A stretch of 64,000 bases of DNA, taken from CAYPXN01 sp964414715 (GTDB taxonomy: Bacteria; UBA10199; JADFYH01). The notes beneath the pieces were generated by a model that worked only from the letters and a program-made list of their open reading frames with translations, was not told the DNA's origin and made no database searches. The DNA is taken from contig CAYPXN010000040.1 in the NCBI GenBank assembly GCA_964414715.1, positions 1 to 64,000 of the forward strand. Reading direction: 5' to 3'. Position numbers and translations under genes: made by a program. This document shows positions 26,842 through 35,210 of the stretch, in pieces; positions within the stretch are counted from its first letter, which is position 1; every line of letters begins with the position of its first letter.

Positions 26842-26872
26842 GAAAGCTAGGCTGGAGGCCCCAAAGAAATTA

Positions 26873-28105
26873 ATGAAACTCGAAACCCAAATTGCACAGC
26901 GCTATCTCCTGAAAAGTGGCCAGGGAAATTTGGGTTCTTTATTGGCGGTCATTGCTCTATTGGGAGTCATCGTCAGCGTTTTTTCTCTCCTCAGTATTCA
27001 ATTTGTCATGACAGCCTTTTCAAAGGATGTCCGAAGTAAAATACTTCACTTTTCATCTCCTTTGGTTCTTACACCGACAGATCCCACTTTATTCGCAGGA
27101 AAATCCCTCCCTGAAATGCCAAAATCATTTCAATCTCAGAAACTCTTTCCTTATCTTGAAACAGAGGGAGTGATTCGTACGGGAGACGAAGCGGTTCAAG
27201 GTTTAAAGATCAAGGGACTCGATCTGCAGGATCCTATTCTTACTCAAAAGTTGAAGGTTGATTATGAAGAAGGCTATTCCCTGAACGACCTGCCTTCCAA
27301 AGAAGAGGTCTTACCCGGAATTATTCTGGGAGTAGAACTCGCAAAACGCCTCAACATCTACCCAAGCCTTAATGAAGAAGTGGATTTGATTTACCCTTTT
27401 GGAGACGTAGATCCTTCCGGCGAGATGAGACCGCGCGTCCGTCGATTTCGGGTGATAGGCACTTTTAAGAGCGGTTATTACGAATATGATAACAAGTTTG
27501 CCATTCTTGCTTTGGGAGAAGCCCGACGCTTGATACCTGCCACAGAAGTTCCCACCCAATGGGCCTTGCAAGACCTTTCCATTTTTGAATCTCAAAAAAA
27601 AGCCGAAGAACTCAATCAGTTTTTCTCTGGAAAATGGAAGGCCGAAAGTTGGGGGGAACATAACAAAAAACTTCTCACCTCCTTGCAATTGGAACGATTT
27701 ACCATGACCTGCGTCCTAGCCCTCATGATCATCATTGCGACCTTTAATATTTTCAGTTTGATCATGATGATTGTAGTCGATAAGCAAAAAGAAATTGCGG
27801 TCTTTCGGGCCATGGGCTTGGCAAAAAATCGGGTGGTCTCCATTTTTACCCGTATTGCTTTGTTAATAGGAAGCTTGGGAGCTGTGATAGGTTCTTCCTT
27901 GGCAATACTTGCTGCATTGATTCTGAAATGGCATCCCCTCAAAATGCCGACTCCTTATTATCTGGATAATTTACCCATACAAATTGATGTCCCCACACTG
28001 ATCATTGTTTTATTGCTGGCACCCTTGTTTTCATTTTTGGCAGCCTGGTATCCGGCCTACAGGGGAGGACGTTTCGAAATTTCGGACTCTCTACGCTATG
28101 AGTAG
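26873..28105 (+). CDS. lolC: Lipoprotein-releasing ABC transporter permease, LolC/LolE family (first)
   Basis: 410 residues with one N-terminal membrane helix (GSLLAVIALLGVIVSVFSLL), a large periplasmic domain of about 200 residues, and three C-terminal helices of the FtsX/MacB type (FTMTCVLALMIIIATFNIFSLIMM, read in part). With the second permease and LolD it extracts lipoproteins from the inner membrane for transfer to LolA. The hydrophobic IxxFNIFSLIMMIVxDKQKEIAVFRAMG region is the usual coupling site. It ends in TAG, and the next permease starts 32 bases later. Confidence 0.9.
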   Translation: MKLETQIAQRYLLKSGQGNLGSLLAVIALLGVIVSVFSLLSIQFVMTAFSKDVRSKILHFSSPLVLTPTDPTLFAGKSLPEMPKSFQSQKLFPYLETEGVIRTGDEAVQGLKIKGLDLQDPILTQKLKVDYEEGYSLNDLPSKEEVLPGIILGVELAKRLNIYPSLNEEVDLIYPFGDVDPSGEMRPRVRRFRVIGTFKSGYYEYDNKFAILALGEARRLIPATEVPTQWALQDLSIFESQKKAEELNQFFSGKWKAESWGEHNKKLLTSLQLERFTMTCVLALMIIIATFNIFSLIMMIVVDKQKEIAVFRAMGLAKNRVVSIFTRIALLIGSLGAVIGSSLAILAALILKWHPLKMPTPYYLDNLPIQIDVPTLIIVLLLAPLFSFLAAWYPAYRGGRFEISDSLRYE

Positions 28106-28137
28106 CTTTTTGCGGACTGGAGCATATTTTAATTTTT

Positions 28138-29382
28138 ATGTGGAAACTTAGTTTTCAAATTGCCTTACGTTCTCTTTTTTCACCGAGGTCGCGCTATGCT
28201 CATTCCGCGATTGGCTGGGTCGCTCTCATTGGTTTAATCTTGGGAGTAGCTGCTCAGGTAGTGGCGATTTCAATTCTGGGCGGATTCGAAAAACAGTTTA
28301 CAGAATCAATTTTGGGATTCAATGCAGACCTTGTTTTATTGCGTGATGGAGAAATCAGTAATCCTTCGGAAGTTTTGGCTGAATTAAAAAGCTATGAAAA
28401 AGAGGGGGTTCGCGCCATCACCCCCTTCCTTTATAGAGAAGGCTTGGTGGCCCACAAATCGAAAGTAAAAGGCTTTATCATTAAAGGAATCGATACAAAC
28501 ACATTTTCAAATGTTTACAACTTAACCTTTAAAGGTTTTAATGATTATTCAAATCCTTTTCAAACTTCTTTATTGGAAAAAATCCCCTCCCAGCCAGAAG
28601 AGGGGATTCCCATTGTTTTAGGTTCTGATCTGGCGGAATACTTAGGAGTAAGTCCGGAAGAACCCATGGTTTCCATTCTGCTGCCCAAGGGAAACCTTCA
28701 GAAAATCACGGATTCACATGCCTTCAAAAAATTTCGGGTGATTGCCACTTTTTCGAGCGGCCTTTATGAGTTTGATTCCCAATTTGCCTTAATGGATCTT
28801 TCTCAAGCCCAACAACTCTTTGACCTTCCTAACGTGGTAACCGGTTATGAAATGAAGGTTCGGGATTTAAAAAAAGCCTCTCAAATTGCAGAAAGCATGG
28901 CCAAAGATTTTCACTTTCCCTACCAAGCTTTATCCTGGGATGAACTGAATGCAGAAATATTTCACGCCTTAAAGCTCGAAAAGAAACTTTTCTTTATCAT
29001 TATGGGATTAATTGTGTTAGTAGCCGCAGCCAACTTGATCGGCTTGGTGGTAATTCTGATCTCGGAACAGTCAAAAGAAATATCGATTCTCAAGGTTATG
29101 GGCATGAAAAACAAGATCCTCAAGAGAATCTTCACGTTACAGGGGCTCATTTTGGCAATTTTGGGTGTGAGCTTGGGATGTCTTTTGGGTTGGCTCCTCA
29201 CAAGCTACCTTACTCATCACTCTATAGTAAATATCGCCAAGGAAGTTTATTTGGTGTCTCACTTGCCGATAGAACTTTCACTCAAAACGATGGGCTGGAT
29301 ATTCACCTTTGGGATTTTAAGCTCTTATCTCAGTGCAAAACTCGCTTCACGCAAGGTTTTGGGGCTGAAACTGGATTTATAA
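28138..29382 (+). CDS. lolE: Lipoprotein-releasing ABC transporter permease, LolC/LolE family (second)
   Basis: 414 residues, paralogous to the preceding gene: N-terminal ALRSLFSPRSRYAHSAIGWVA, a periplasmic domain, then FtsX-like helices with EQSKEISILKVMGMKNKILKR (coupling region, read in part). It completes the LolCE heterodimer. The gene order permease-permease-LolD is the standard lol operon. The stop TAA directly abuts the lolD ATG. Which of the two is LolC and which LolE cannot be settled from sequence alone. Confidence 0.9.
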   Translation: MWKLSFQIALRSLFSPRSRYAHSAIGWVALIGLILGVAAQVVAISILGGFEKQFTESILGFNADLVLLRDGEISNPSEVLAELKSYEKEGVRAITPFLYREGLVAHKSKVKGFIIKGIDTNTFSNVYNLTFKGFNDYSNPFQTSLLEKIPSQPEEGIPIVLGSDLAEYLGVSPEEPMVSILLPKGNLQKITDSHAFKKFRVIATFSSGLYEFDSQFALMDLSQAQQLFDLPNVVTGYEMKVRDLKKASQIAESMAKDFHFPYQALSWDELNAEIFHALKLEKKLFFIIMGLIVLVAAANLIGLVVILISEQSKEISILKVMGMKNKILKRIFTLQGLILAILGVSLGCLLGWLLTSYLTHHSIVNIAKEVYLVSHLPIELSLKTMGWIFTFGILSSYLSAKLASRKVLGLKLDL

Positions 29383-30054
29383 ATGGAAAGCATTCTCGAA
29401 GCAAAAAACATTCATAAGTCCTATGGAAAAGAAGGGCAGAAGATCGAAGTTTTAAGAGGCATAAGTTTTAGTTTGCAGAAAAGTGAACCCGTAGTAATTG
29501 AGGGCGCCTCAGGTGCGGGAAAATCCACCTTACTTCATATATTAGGAGCTCTGGATAAGCCCACTGAAGGTTCGGTCTTTTTTAAAAAAAGTGACCTGTT
29601 CGAAAAAACTGAGAAGGAACTTTCAGACTTTCGAAACAAGGAATTGGGTTTTGTATTTCAGTTTCACCATCTTCTTCCATTGTTTACAGCTTTGGAGAAC
29701 GTAATGATGCCGGCCCTGATTGCAGGGATTTCAAAGATGGAAACCCTTGAAATGGCAAAACTCCTTCTGCAACAGGTTGGCCTAGAGCATCGATTGAGTC
29801 ATAAAGCAAACGAACTCTCAGGAGGAGAACAACAGCGCGTAGCCATTGCCCGGGCACTGATTATGAAACCCAAATTGTTGCTGGCGGACGAACCCACGGG
29901 AAACTTGGATGCTGAAAATTCTCGGATGATTTTCGACTTGCTTTTAAAAATGAGTGAGCACTATCAAACGACACTTGTTTTAGTAACCCATAATGAAGTA
30001 TTGGCATCGAGTCTGAAAAAACGAATTCGAATCCAGGATGGAAAAATTGTTTAG
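29383..30054 (+). CDS. lolD: Lipoprotein-releasing system ATP-binding protein LolD
   Basis: 223 residues, a compact ABC ATPase. Walker A GASGAGKST, Q-loop VFQFHHLLPLFTALENVM, signature LSGGEQQRVAIARAL, Walker B LLLADEPTG and switch histidine LVTHN are all intact. The FHHLLPLFTALENV form of the Q-loop region is typical of LolD. It powers lipoprotein release by LolCE at the inner membrane. Its last 17 bases overlap the start of bamA. Confidence 0.96.
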   Translation: MESILEAKNIHKSYGKEGQKIEVLRGISFSLQKSEPVVIEGASGAGKSTLLHILGALDKPTEGSVFFKKSDLFEKTEKELSDFRNKELGFVFQFHHLLPLFTALENVMMPALIAGISKMETLEMAKLLLQQVGLEHRLSHKANELSGGEQQRVAIARALIMKPKLLLADEPTGNLDAENSRMIFDLLLKMSEHYQTTLVLVTHNEVLASSLKKRIRIQDGKIV

Positions 30055-32002
30055 AAGATTTTGTTCAAAAATAATTTCAATTTCACTCAACAAAAGAACT
30101 TTGGCACTTTGTTGCCTGCTTACTTTTTCCCTTTCTCTTTTTCCTATCAACTCTTGGGCCGCTGAAACCATCACTTCAGTAGACGTGGAAGGTTTGTCCA
30201 AAGTCGACAAAGTCACCGCTCTCAAGGCAATCAAAACAAAGGCGGGAGATTCCTATTCCTTGGAAGCAGTTCACCAAGATCTGAAAAGCCTTTACGCTTT
30301 GGGAATTTTTTCCGATATCGAAGTAAACAAGGAAGCTGCCGGTTCAGGGGTAAAAATCATTTTCAAGGTCAAGGAACGCCCCGTCATCACCAAAATTTCT
30401 ATTCAGGGAGCAAAGGGAGTTTCAGATTCAAAGGTTCGTGAAGTAATCGTTCAGAAAGAAGACCAACCTTTGGATGAAAAGAAGGTAGGGGAGTCCAAAG
30501 AAAAGATCAAAGAACTTTACTCCAAAGAAGGTATGGGCTTGGCGGTTGTAAATACCGAGATAAAAAACCTCAAAAACGATGAAGCTGAACTGATATTCAA
30601 AATTAGCGAAAACAAGAATCTCAAAGTCAAAAAAATCACTTTTGAAGGAAATACCGTTTTTTCTTCGCGCAAACTTCGTAGCTTTATGGCTACCAAAGAA
30701 AAAGGCTTTCTTTCCTTTTTGACGGGTTCCGGAAAATACCGCGATGAAATGATTGAAAGAGATACTGCTTTTCTGACTTATCAGTATCTCAATAAAGGCT
30801 ACTTAAAGGTTCAAGTCGATAAACCTGAAATCATCCCTTTGGCGAAAGGAAATGGAATTGAAGTTCATTATAAGATCGTTGAAGGGGAGCGTTATAAAAT
30901 CAGAAATGTGACCCTTCAAGGAGATGTCCTTACCACCAAAGAAGAACTTCTTTCAAAATTCACCACGCTAAAAGGCAACTATTATTCTCAAAAGTTATTG
31001 GAAGATGATATTCAAAAACTTACAGAACTTTACGGAAACCAAGGTTATGCCTTCGCCAACATCCGTCCACAGCCCAATCCCGATGATGCCAGCAAAGAGG
31101 TGGACATTAATGTTCTCATCGATAAAGGCGACAAAATTGCAGTCGAAAAAATTAATATCACAGGGAATACCATCACTCGAGACAAGGTGATTCGTCGCGA
31201 ATTAAAAATCACCGAGAACAGTTTTTACAATGAAGAACTCGTTCAACAATCCAAGAAAAAACTGGAAGCCTTGGGTTATTTTGAAAAAGTTGAAATTTCT
31301 ACCCCCAAAGGGACCGCAGACGACAAACTCAATCTCAATATTAATGTGAAAGAAAAGCCGACCGGCTCTTTTTCTGTGGGAGCAGGTTACAGCTCGGTAG
31401 AAAGTTTCCTGGTCACGGCATCTATCACCAAGCAAAACTTCATGGGTTTGGGAATCAGCGGATCCGTGTTGGCTGAAGTTTCAAAACTCCGACAACAATT
31501 TTCTCTTCAATATGCAGACCCATACTTCCTAGACACGAAATGGATCTTTTCAGGAAACGTTTCCAAACTATTGACTCGTTTCGACGACTTCGACCGTGAT
31601 GCCCTCAGTGGCGAAGTAAATATGGGACGACATCTCTTTGACAATTCTTCTGCAACCCTGGGATACCGTATTGAAAAAGTGAAAGTAGACAATTTCTCTC
31701 TCGTTGTTCCCCAATTCTTTCAACAAGACACGAGTGGGGTAACCTCCAGCGCCCTTGTTGCAATGGAAAGAGACACGCGTAACAATCGTTTGGCAGCGAC
31801 CAAGGGGGATTATGAGCAGGTCGTCGCAGAATATGCGGGCTTGGGTGGGAACAACCACTTTTTCCGAGTAAATGCCAATGCCCGCTACTTTTTGCCGGTC
31901 CCAGTTCCCTTTTTAAAATCTTCGGTCTTTAAAGCCAATTTAAGAATTGGTTATATTAAATCTCTTGAAAACGGCACTCCCGTTCCCTTGTTTGAACGCT
32001 AG
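30038..32002 (+). CDS. bamA: Outer membrane protein assembly factor BamA, truncated by an in-frame TAG
   Basis: 654 residues before the TAG at 32000-32002. A long basic n-region and signal peptide (cleavage near SWA-AET) precede about five POTRA repeats (about 45-420) and the start of the barrel (GSFSVGAGYSSVESF). The frame reads VPLFER, then TAG, then FTGGVNSLRGF, where BamA proteins normally read ER(Y/F)-x-GG-x-x-S-x-RGF. The stop therefore falls at one aromatic position inside a conserved loop motif, and the remaining barrel follows in the same frame. BamA is normally essential, so a base-call error or readthrough must be considered. Its start overlaps lolD, and skp follows. Confidence 0.85.
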   Translation: MEKLFRRFCSKIISISLNKRTLALCCLLTFSLSLFPINSWAAETITSVDVEGLSKVDKVTALKAIKTKAGDSYSLEAVHQDLKSLYALGIFSDIEVNKEAAGSGVKIIFKVKERPVITKISIQGAKGVSDSKVREVIVQKEDQPLDEKKVGESKEKIKELYSKEGMGLAVVNTEIKNLKNDEAELIFKISENKNLKVKKITFEGNTVFSSRKLRSFMATKEKGFLSFLTGSGKYRDEMIERDTAFLTYQYLNKGYLKVQVDKPEIIPLAKGNGIEVHYKIVEGERYKIRNVTLQGDVLTTKEELLSKFTTLKGNYYSQKLLEDDIQKLTELYGNQGYAFANIRPQPNPDDASKEVDINVLIDKGDKIAVEKINITGNTITRDKVIRRELKITENSFYNEELVQQSKKKLEALGYFEKVEISTPKGTADDKLNLNINVKEKPTGSFSVGAGYSSVESFLVTASITKQNFMGLGISGSVLAEVSKLRQQFSLQYADPYFLDTKWIFSGNVSKLLTRFDDFDRDALSGEVNMGRHLFDNSSATLGYRIEKVKVDNFSLVVPQFFQQDTSGVTSSALVAMERDTRNNRLAATKGDYEQVVAEYAGLGGNNHFFRVNANARYFLPVPVPFLKSSVFKANLRIGYIKSLENGTPVPLFER

Positions 32003-32377
32003 TTCACTGGGGGTGTAAACTCTTTGAGAGGTTTTGCCCCTCGAACCATTGGTCCCAAACTTCAAATTCCACCCAGCACCACGGCAGGAGATCAAACCTT
32101 CGTCTATGGGGGGGATAAGTTACTGGTATTCAATATGGAATATGAATTCCCCATTTATGATCCCGCCAACTTTAGAGGAGTTATTTTCATTGATGCCGGT
32201 AATGCTTATGCTGAGAATCAGGACTTAAACCCATTGAAAGTCCGCACAGATTGGGGTTTTGGAGTCCGTTGGGTTTCTCCATTTGGACCTTTACGATTTG
32301 AATGGGGTTTACCTTTCCATAAGCAACCTGGAGAACAAAGCATCGTCTTCAACTTCACAATTGGTACTTTCTTTTAA
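32003..32377 (+). pseudogene. bamA: C-terminal barrel part of BamA beyond the in-frame stop
   Basis: This continues the bamA frame without shift. It contains FTGGVNSLRGF, the conserved L6 loop with the RGF motif, then GVIFIDAGNAY, DWGFGVRWVSPFGPLRFEWG and the terminal strand FNFTIGTFF, which ends in Phe as outer-membrane proteins do. No plausible start with a ribosome-binding site exists for separate translation; the first ATG here is internal. Joined with the upstream part it gives a BamA of normal size (about 778 residues). Confidence 0.85.
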
Positions 32378-32498
32378 TTTTTCACAAAATTCATAACACC
32401 CATATCCTGATTTCAGCGTTGCTGAACGAATTGTGCTTGTTTTTAAAAAAATATTCTTATAGAAAAACAAAAACATTCCTTTAAGGAGGCAATATAAA

Positions 32499-33026
32499 AT
32501 GAAAAAGATTCTGATTTCTGTAGCAGTGTTAGGTTCACTTTTTTTGGGTCATGCCGTGATGGCTCAGGAAAAAGTAGGTTTGATTGATCTTCAAAAAGCT
32601 CTCAATGAAGTGGAAGAAGGTAAAGCTGCAAAGGCACGTTTGAAAGCCGAATTTGATGCAAAACAAAAAACTTTGGATGCATTGCAAAATGATCTCAAAG
32701 CGATGAAAGACAACTTGGAAAAACAAAAACTTGTTTTAAGTCAGGATGCTCTCAAACAAAAAGAAATTGAATACCGCGATAAATTTATCGAACTCCAAAA
32801 GAAGCTGGCAGAATTCCGAGGAGAGCTTCAACAAAAAGAAGCCCAGTACACAGGAGACATCATCATTGCTTTAAAGCAATTAGTCAGTGAAGTTGGGGCA
32901 AAAGACAAATACACTCTTATTTTCGAAAAAGGACAAGACGTGGTTTTGTATGCACCTAATGCAACCGATCTGACTCCTGCATTAATTCAGCTGTACAACT
33001 CCAAACCCCATCCTGCAAAAAAATAG
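32499..33026 (+). CDS. skp: Periplasmic chaperone Skp/OmpH family
   Basis: 175 residues with a signal peptide (cleavage after VMAQ or near it) and the family start KVGLIDLQKALNEVEEGKAA, followed by a long coiled-coil (about 45-125) that forms the tentacles of the trimer. It protects unfolded outer-membrane proteins on their way to BamA, so its place after bamA fits. AAGGAGG lies 9 bases before the ATG, the strongest ribosome-binding site in this cluster. No lpxD or fabZ follows, unlike in many proteobacteria. Confidence 0.92.
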   Translation: MKKILISVAVLGSLFLGHAVMAQEKVGLIDLQKALNEVEEGKAAKARLKAEFDAKQKTLDALQNDLKAMKDNLEKQKLVLSQDALKQKEIEYRDKFIELQKKLAEFRGELQQKEAQYTGDIIIALKQLVSEVGAKDKYTLIFEKGQDVVLYAPNATDLTPALIQLYNSKPHPAKK

Positions 33027-33037
33027 ATTAAAGCTTC

Positions 33038-33694
33038 ATGGCTATAAGCACTGAACTTCTGAAACTACTTGTTTGCCCCAAGTGCAAAAAGGCTCTTCAG
33101 TATCAATCTAAAGAAGATGCTTTGCTATGTTCTTCTTGTTCACTTTTGTACCCTATACAGGAAGGCGTTCCTGTGATGAGCGAAGAAGAAGCTTTTGAAA
33201 TCGGAAAGGGAGGGGAACTTATGACCAAAGCTACAAAGTCACCGGTAGCTATTTTCAAAATCAAAGAGGGTCCCAACCAAGGTGAGTCTCTTAAGCTCCC
33301 TCTCGATTCTTGTCGAGCCATTGGAAGAAGCATCGACGATGTGAACAAAACCCAAATCTTCAACATGGAGCCTATTGTTCCACTGGATGACTTTACCAAA
33401 AAACTCGTCTTGAATTATCTTTCCAAGAAAAAGGGTAAAGCAGCTCCTGCAAAAGCAAACACTGAAAATGCCTTTGGAAGTTTTAAAAGACTTCCAGACT
33501 TGGTCCTCAACGATCCAGCCATTTCCAGACTTCATGCCATGCTTTTTTATGATGAGAGTGGGGCGGGAATATTAGATTTGGTTTCCAGAAATGGTACTTT
33601 TGTAAATGGTCAAGAAGTGGAGTCTCGTACTTTAAAAGAAGGGGACCTCATTGAAATTGGTGCCACTAAAATTGCATTTTCAATGTCGAACTAG
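33038..33694 (+). CDS. Trm112-like zinc-ribbon fused to an FHA domain
   Basis: 218 residues. Residues 1-45 resemble Trm112/YcaR: LLKLLVCPKCKKAL, then LLCSSCSLLYPIQEGVPVM, with four cysteines able to bind zinc. Residues of about 70-215 form a split FHA domain: RAIGR, an insertion of about 60 residues, then DPAISRLHAMLFYDESG and LVSRNGTFVNGQEV, so the GR, SRLH and NGT(F)VNG marks are intact. It could bind phosphothreonine peptides and partner a methyltransferase or other enzyme. The role is unknown. It ends with TAG and is 11 bases after skp. Confidence 0.85.
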   Translation: MAISTELLKLLVCPKCKKALQYQSKEDALLCSSCSLLYPIQEGVPVMSEEEAFEIGKGGELMTKATKSPVAIFKIKEGPNQGESLKLPLDSCRAIGRSIDDVNKTQIFNMEPIVPLDDFTKKLVLNYLSKKKGKAAPAKANTENAFGSFKRLPDLVLNDPAISRLHAMLFYDESGAGILDLVSRNGTFVNGQEVESRTLKEGDLIEIGATKIAFSMSN

Positions 33695-33709
33695 AAACGT
33701 GGTAATCCT

Positions 33710-34579
33710 ATGAAAAGCATGACAGGTTATGGAACGGGTGAATATAAAGGAAAATACAAACATTTTTCTTTTGAGGTCAAAACCGTCAATCATCGATTTT
33801 GTGAAGTGAACATCAGACTTCCACAGCGTTTTTATCATTTCGAAGGAGAGCTTACCGAATTTACCAAGAAGCATTTTAAAAGAGGAAGGATTGATATTTT
33901 CATTCGAGAGCTCGGTTCTAATGTCCGTGGAAAAGTAAAAATCGACGAAGAACAGCTTAAACATTATTTAAAGCTTATTCGAAAAATCAATAAACAAGTA
34001 AAACTCCCTGAAAGCATAAAAATCGAACATCTTCTCAATCTTCCTCATGTTGTTTTACTGGAAGACGATGAAGAAGATTTAAAACTTCTTCTCTCACATC
34101 TCAAAAAAAACCTTTCCGAAGTATTTCAAAAAGTTGAAAAAATGAGAGAAAAAGAAGGGGCTGGTGTCCGCAAAGACCTTGAAGAAAGGTTGGATTTGAT
34201 TCAAGAACATGTGGCATTGGTCCAAAAAAAGGTTCCCGAAGTAATCTCCGATTACCAAAAACGCCTGAAGGAACGCATTGAAAAATTAAGCCAACAAAGT
34301 CCTGACGAATGGAGACTTGCCCAGGAAGTAGCTTACTTCGTAGATCGCACCGATGTTTCTGAAGAACTTCAAAGATTACAAAGCCACCTCAAACATTTCA
34401 GGGAAGTCACAAAAGAAAAAGATGCGGTGGGAAGAAAGTTAGATTTCATTCTTCAGGAAATTAATCGTGAGATCAACACTCTCGGCGCAAAATCACAACA
34501 CAGTGATATTTCAAAGCATGTGGTTGCATGCAAACATGAACTTGAAAAAATGAGAGAACAAGTTCAAAACGTAGAATAG
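33710..34579 (+). CDS. yicC: YicC family endoribonuclease-like protein
   Basis: 289 residues, starting MKSMTGYGTGEYKGKY with the highly conserved SMTGYG. Other marks are EVKTVNHRFCEVNIRLP, FKRGRIDIFI and the C-terminal LDFILQEINREINTLGAKSQ. YicC proteins have been described as endoribonucleases acting on RNA decay (family knowledge). The middle is a coiled-coil (about 120-200). It lies directly before gmk, the usual partner across bacteria. Confidence 0.95.
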   Translation: MKSMTGYGTGEYKGKYKHFSFEVKTVNHRFCEVNIRLPQRFYHFEGELTEFTKKHFKRGRIDIFIRELGSNVRGKVKIDEEQLKHYLKLIRKINKQVKLPESIKIEHLLNLPHVVLLEDDEEDLKLLLSHLKKNLSEVFQKVEKMREKEGAGVRKDLEERLDLIQEHVALVQKKVPEVISDYQKRLKERIEKLSQQSPDEWRLAQEVAYFVDRTDVSEELQRLQSHLKHFREVTKEKDAVGRKLDFILQEINREINTLGAKSQHSDISKHVVACKHELEKMREQVQNVE

Positions 34580-34623
34580 ACCCTGTTAAAGTCTAAATAT
34601 TCCAAACTTAAAAGGGAACTTGA

Positions 34624-35199
34624 ATGACCAAGAAGGGAATCTTATTTGTAGTCTCTGGCCCCTCCGGTAGTGGAAAAACTACTCTATGTCGCCAAGTAGA
34701 ACAACACTTGAGAATCCCTCACTCTGTTTCTTACACCACACGAGCTCCCCGTAAGGGTGAGATTGAGGGAAAAGATTATCATTTTTTAAGTCTGGAAAAA
34801 TTTGAGGAAATGGAAAAAAGGGGAGAGTTTCTGGAAAGTGCCTGGGTACATGGCAATCGATATGGTACCGCCCTTCAATACACCCAAGACATTATCAACA
34901 AGGGAAATGACCTGATTCTGGATCTGGACACACAGGGAGCTCTCGCTGTAAAATCAAAAATTAAAGATGCTGTCCTGATTTTTATCGATGCTCCTGATGA
35001 CGAAAGCTTGGCAAATCGCTTGGGGCAAAGAGGCACTGAAGATCCAGAAATAAAAGCAAAACGCCTTGCCCAAGCAAGTCACGAAAGAAGCTTTAAAGAA
35101 GAATATCACTACCACGTAACAAACGACTCGCTAGAAAAAACTTTACAGTTCATAATTCATGTTATTGAAAATGAAAGGAAAATAAAAAGGTCTACCTAA
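34624..35199 (+). CDS. gmk: Guanylate kinase
   Basis: 191 residues. The P-loop is GPSGSGKTTL; the GMP-binding region includes SYTTRAPRKGEIEGKDYHFL and the ESAWVHGNRYGT segment; DLDTQGA follows. It phosphorylates GMP to GDP with ATP. It sits between yicC and relA/spoT. The rpoZ gene, often found between gmk and spoT, is absent here. Placement next to a (p)ppGpp enzyme is functionally apt because gmk is an alarmone target. Confidence 0.97.
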   Translation: MTKKGILFVVSGPSGSGKTTLCRQVEQHLRIPHSVSYTTRAPRKGEIEGKDYHFLSLEKFEEMEKRGEFLESAWVHGNRYGTALQYTQDIINKGNDLILDLDTQGALAVKSKIKDAVLIFIDAPDDESLANRLGQRGTEDPEIKAKRLAQASHERSFKEEYHYHVTNDSLEKTLQFIIHVIENERKIKRST

Positions 35200-35210
35200 G
35201 CAATCCCTCT

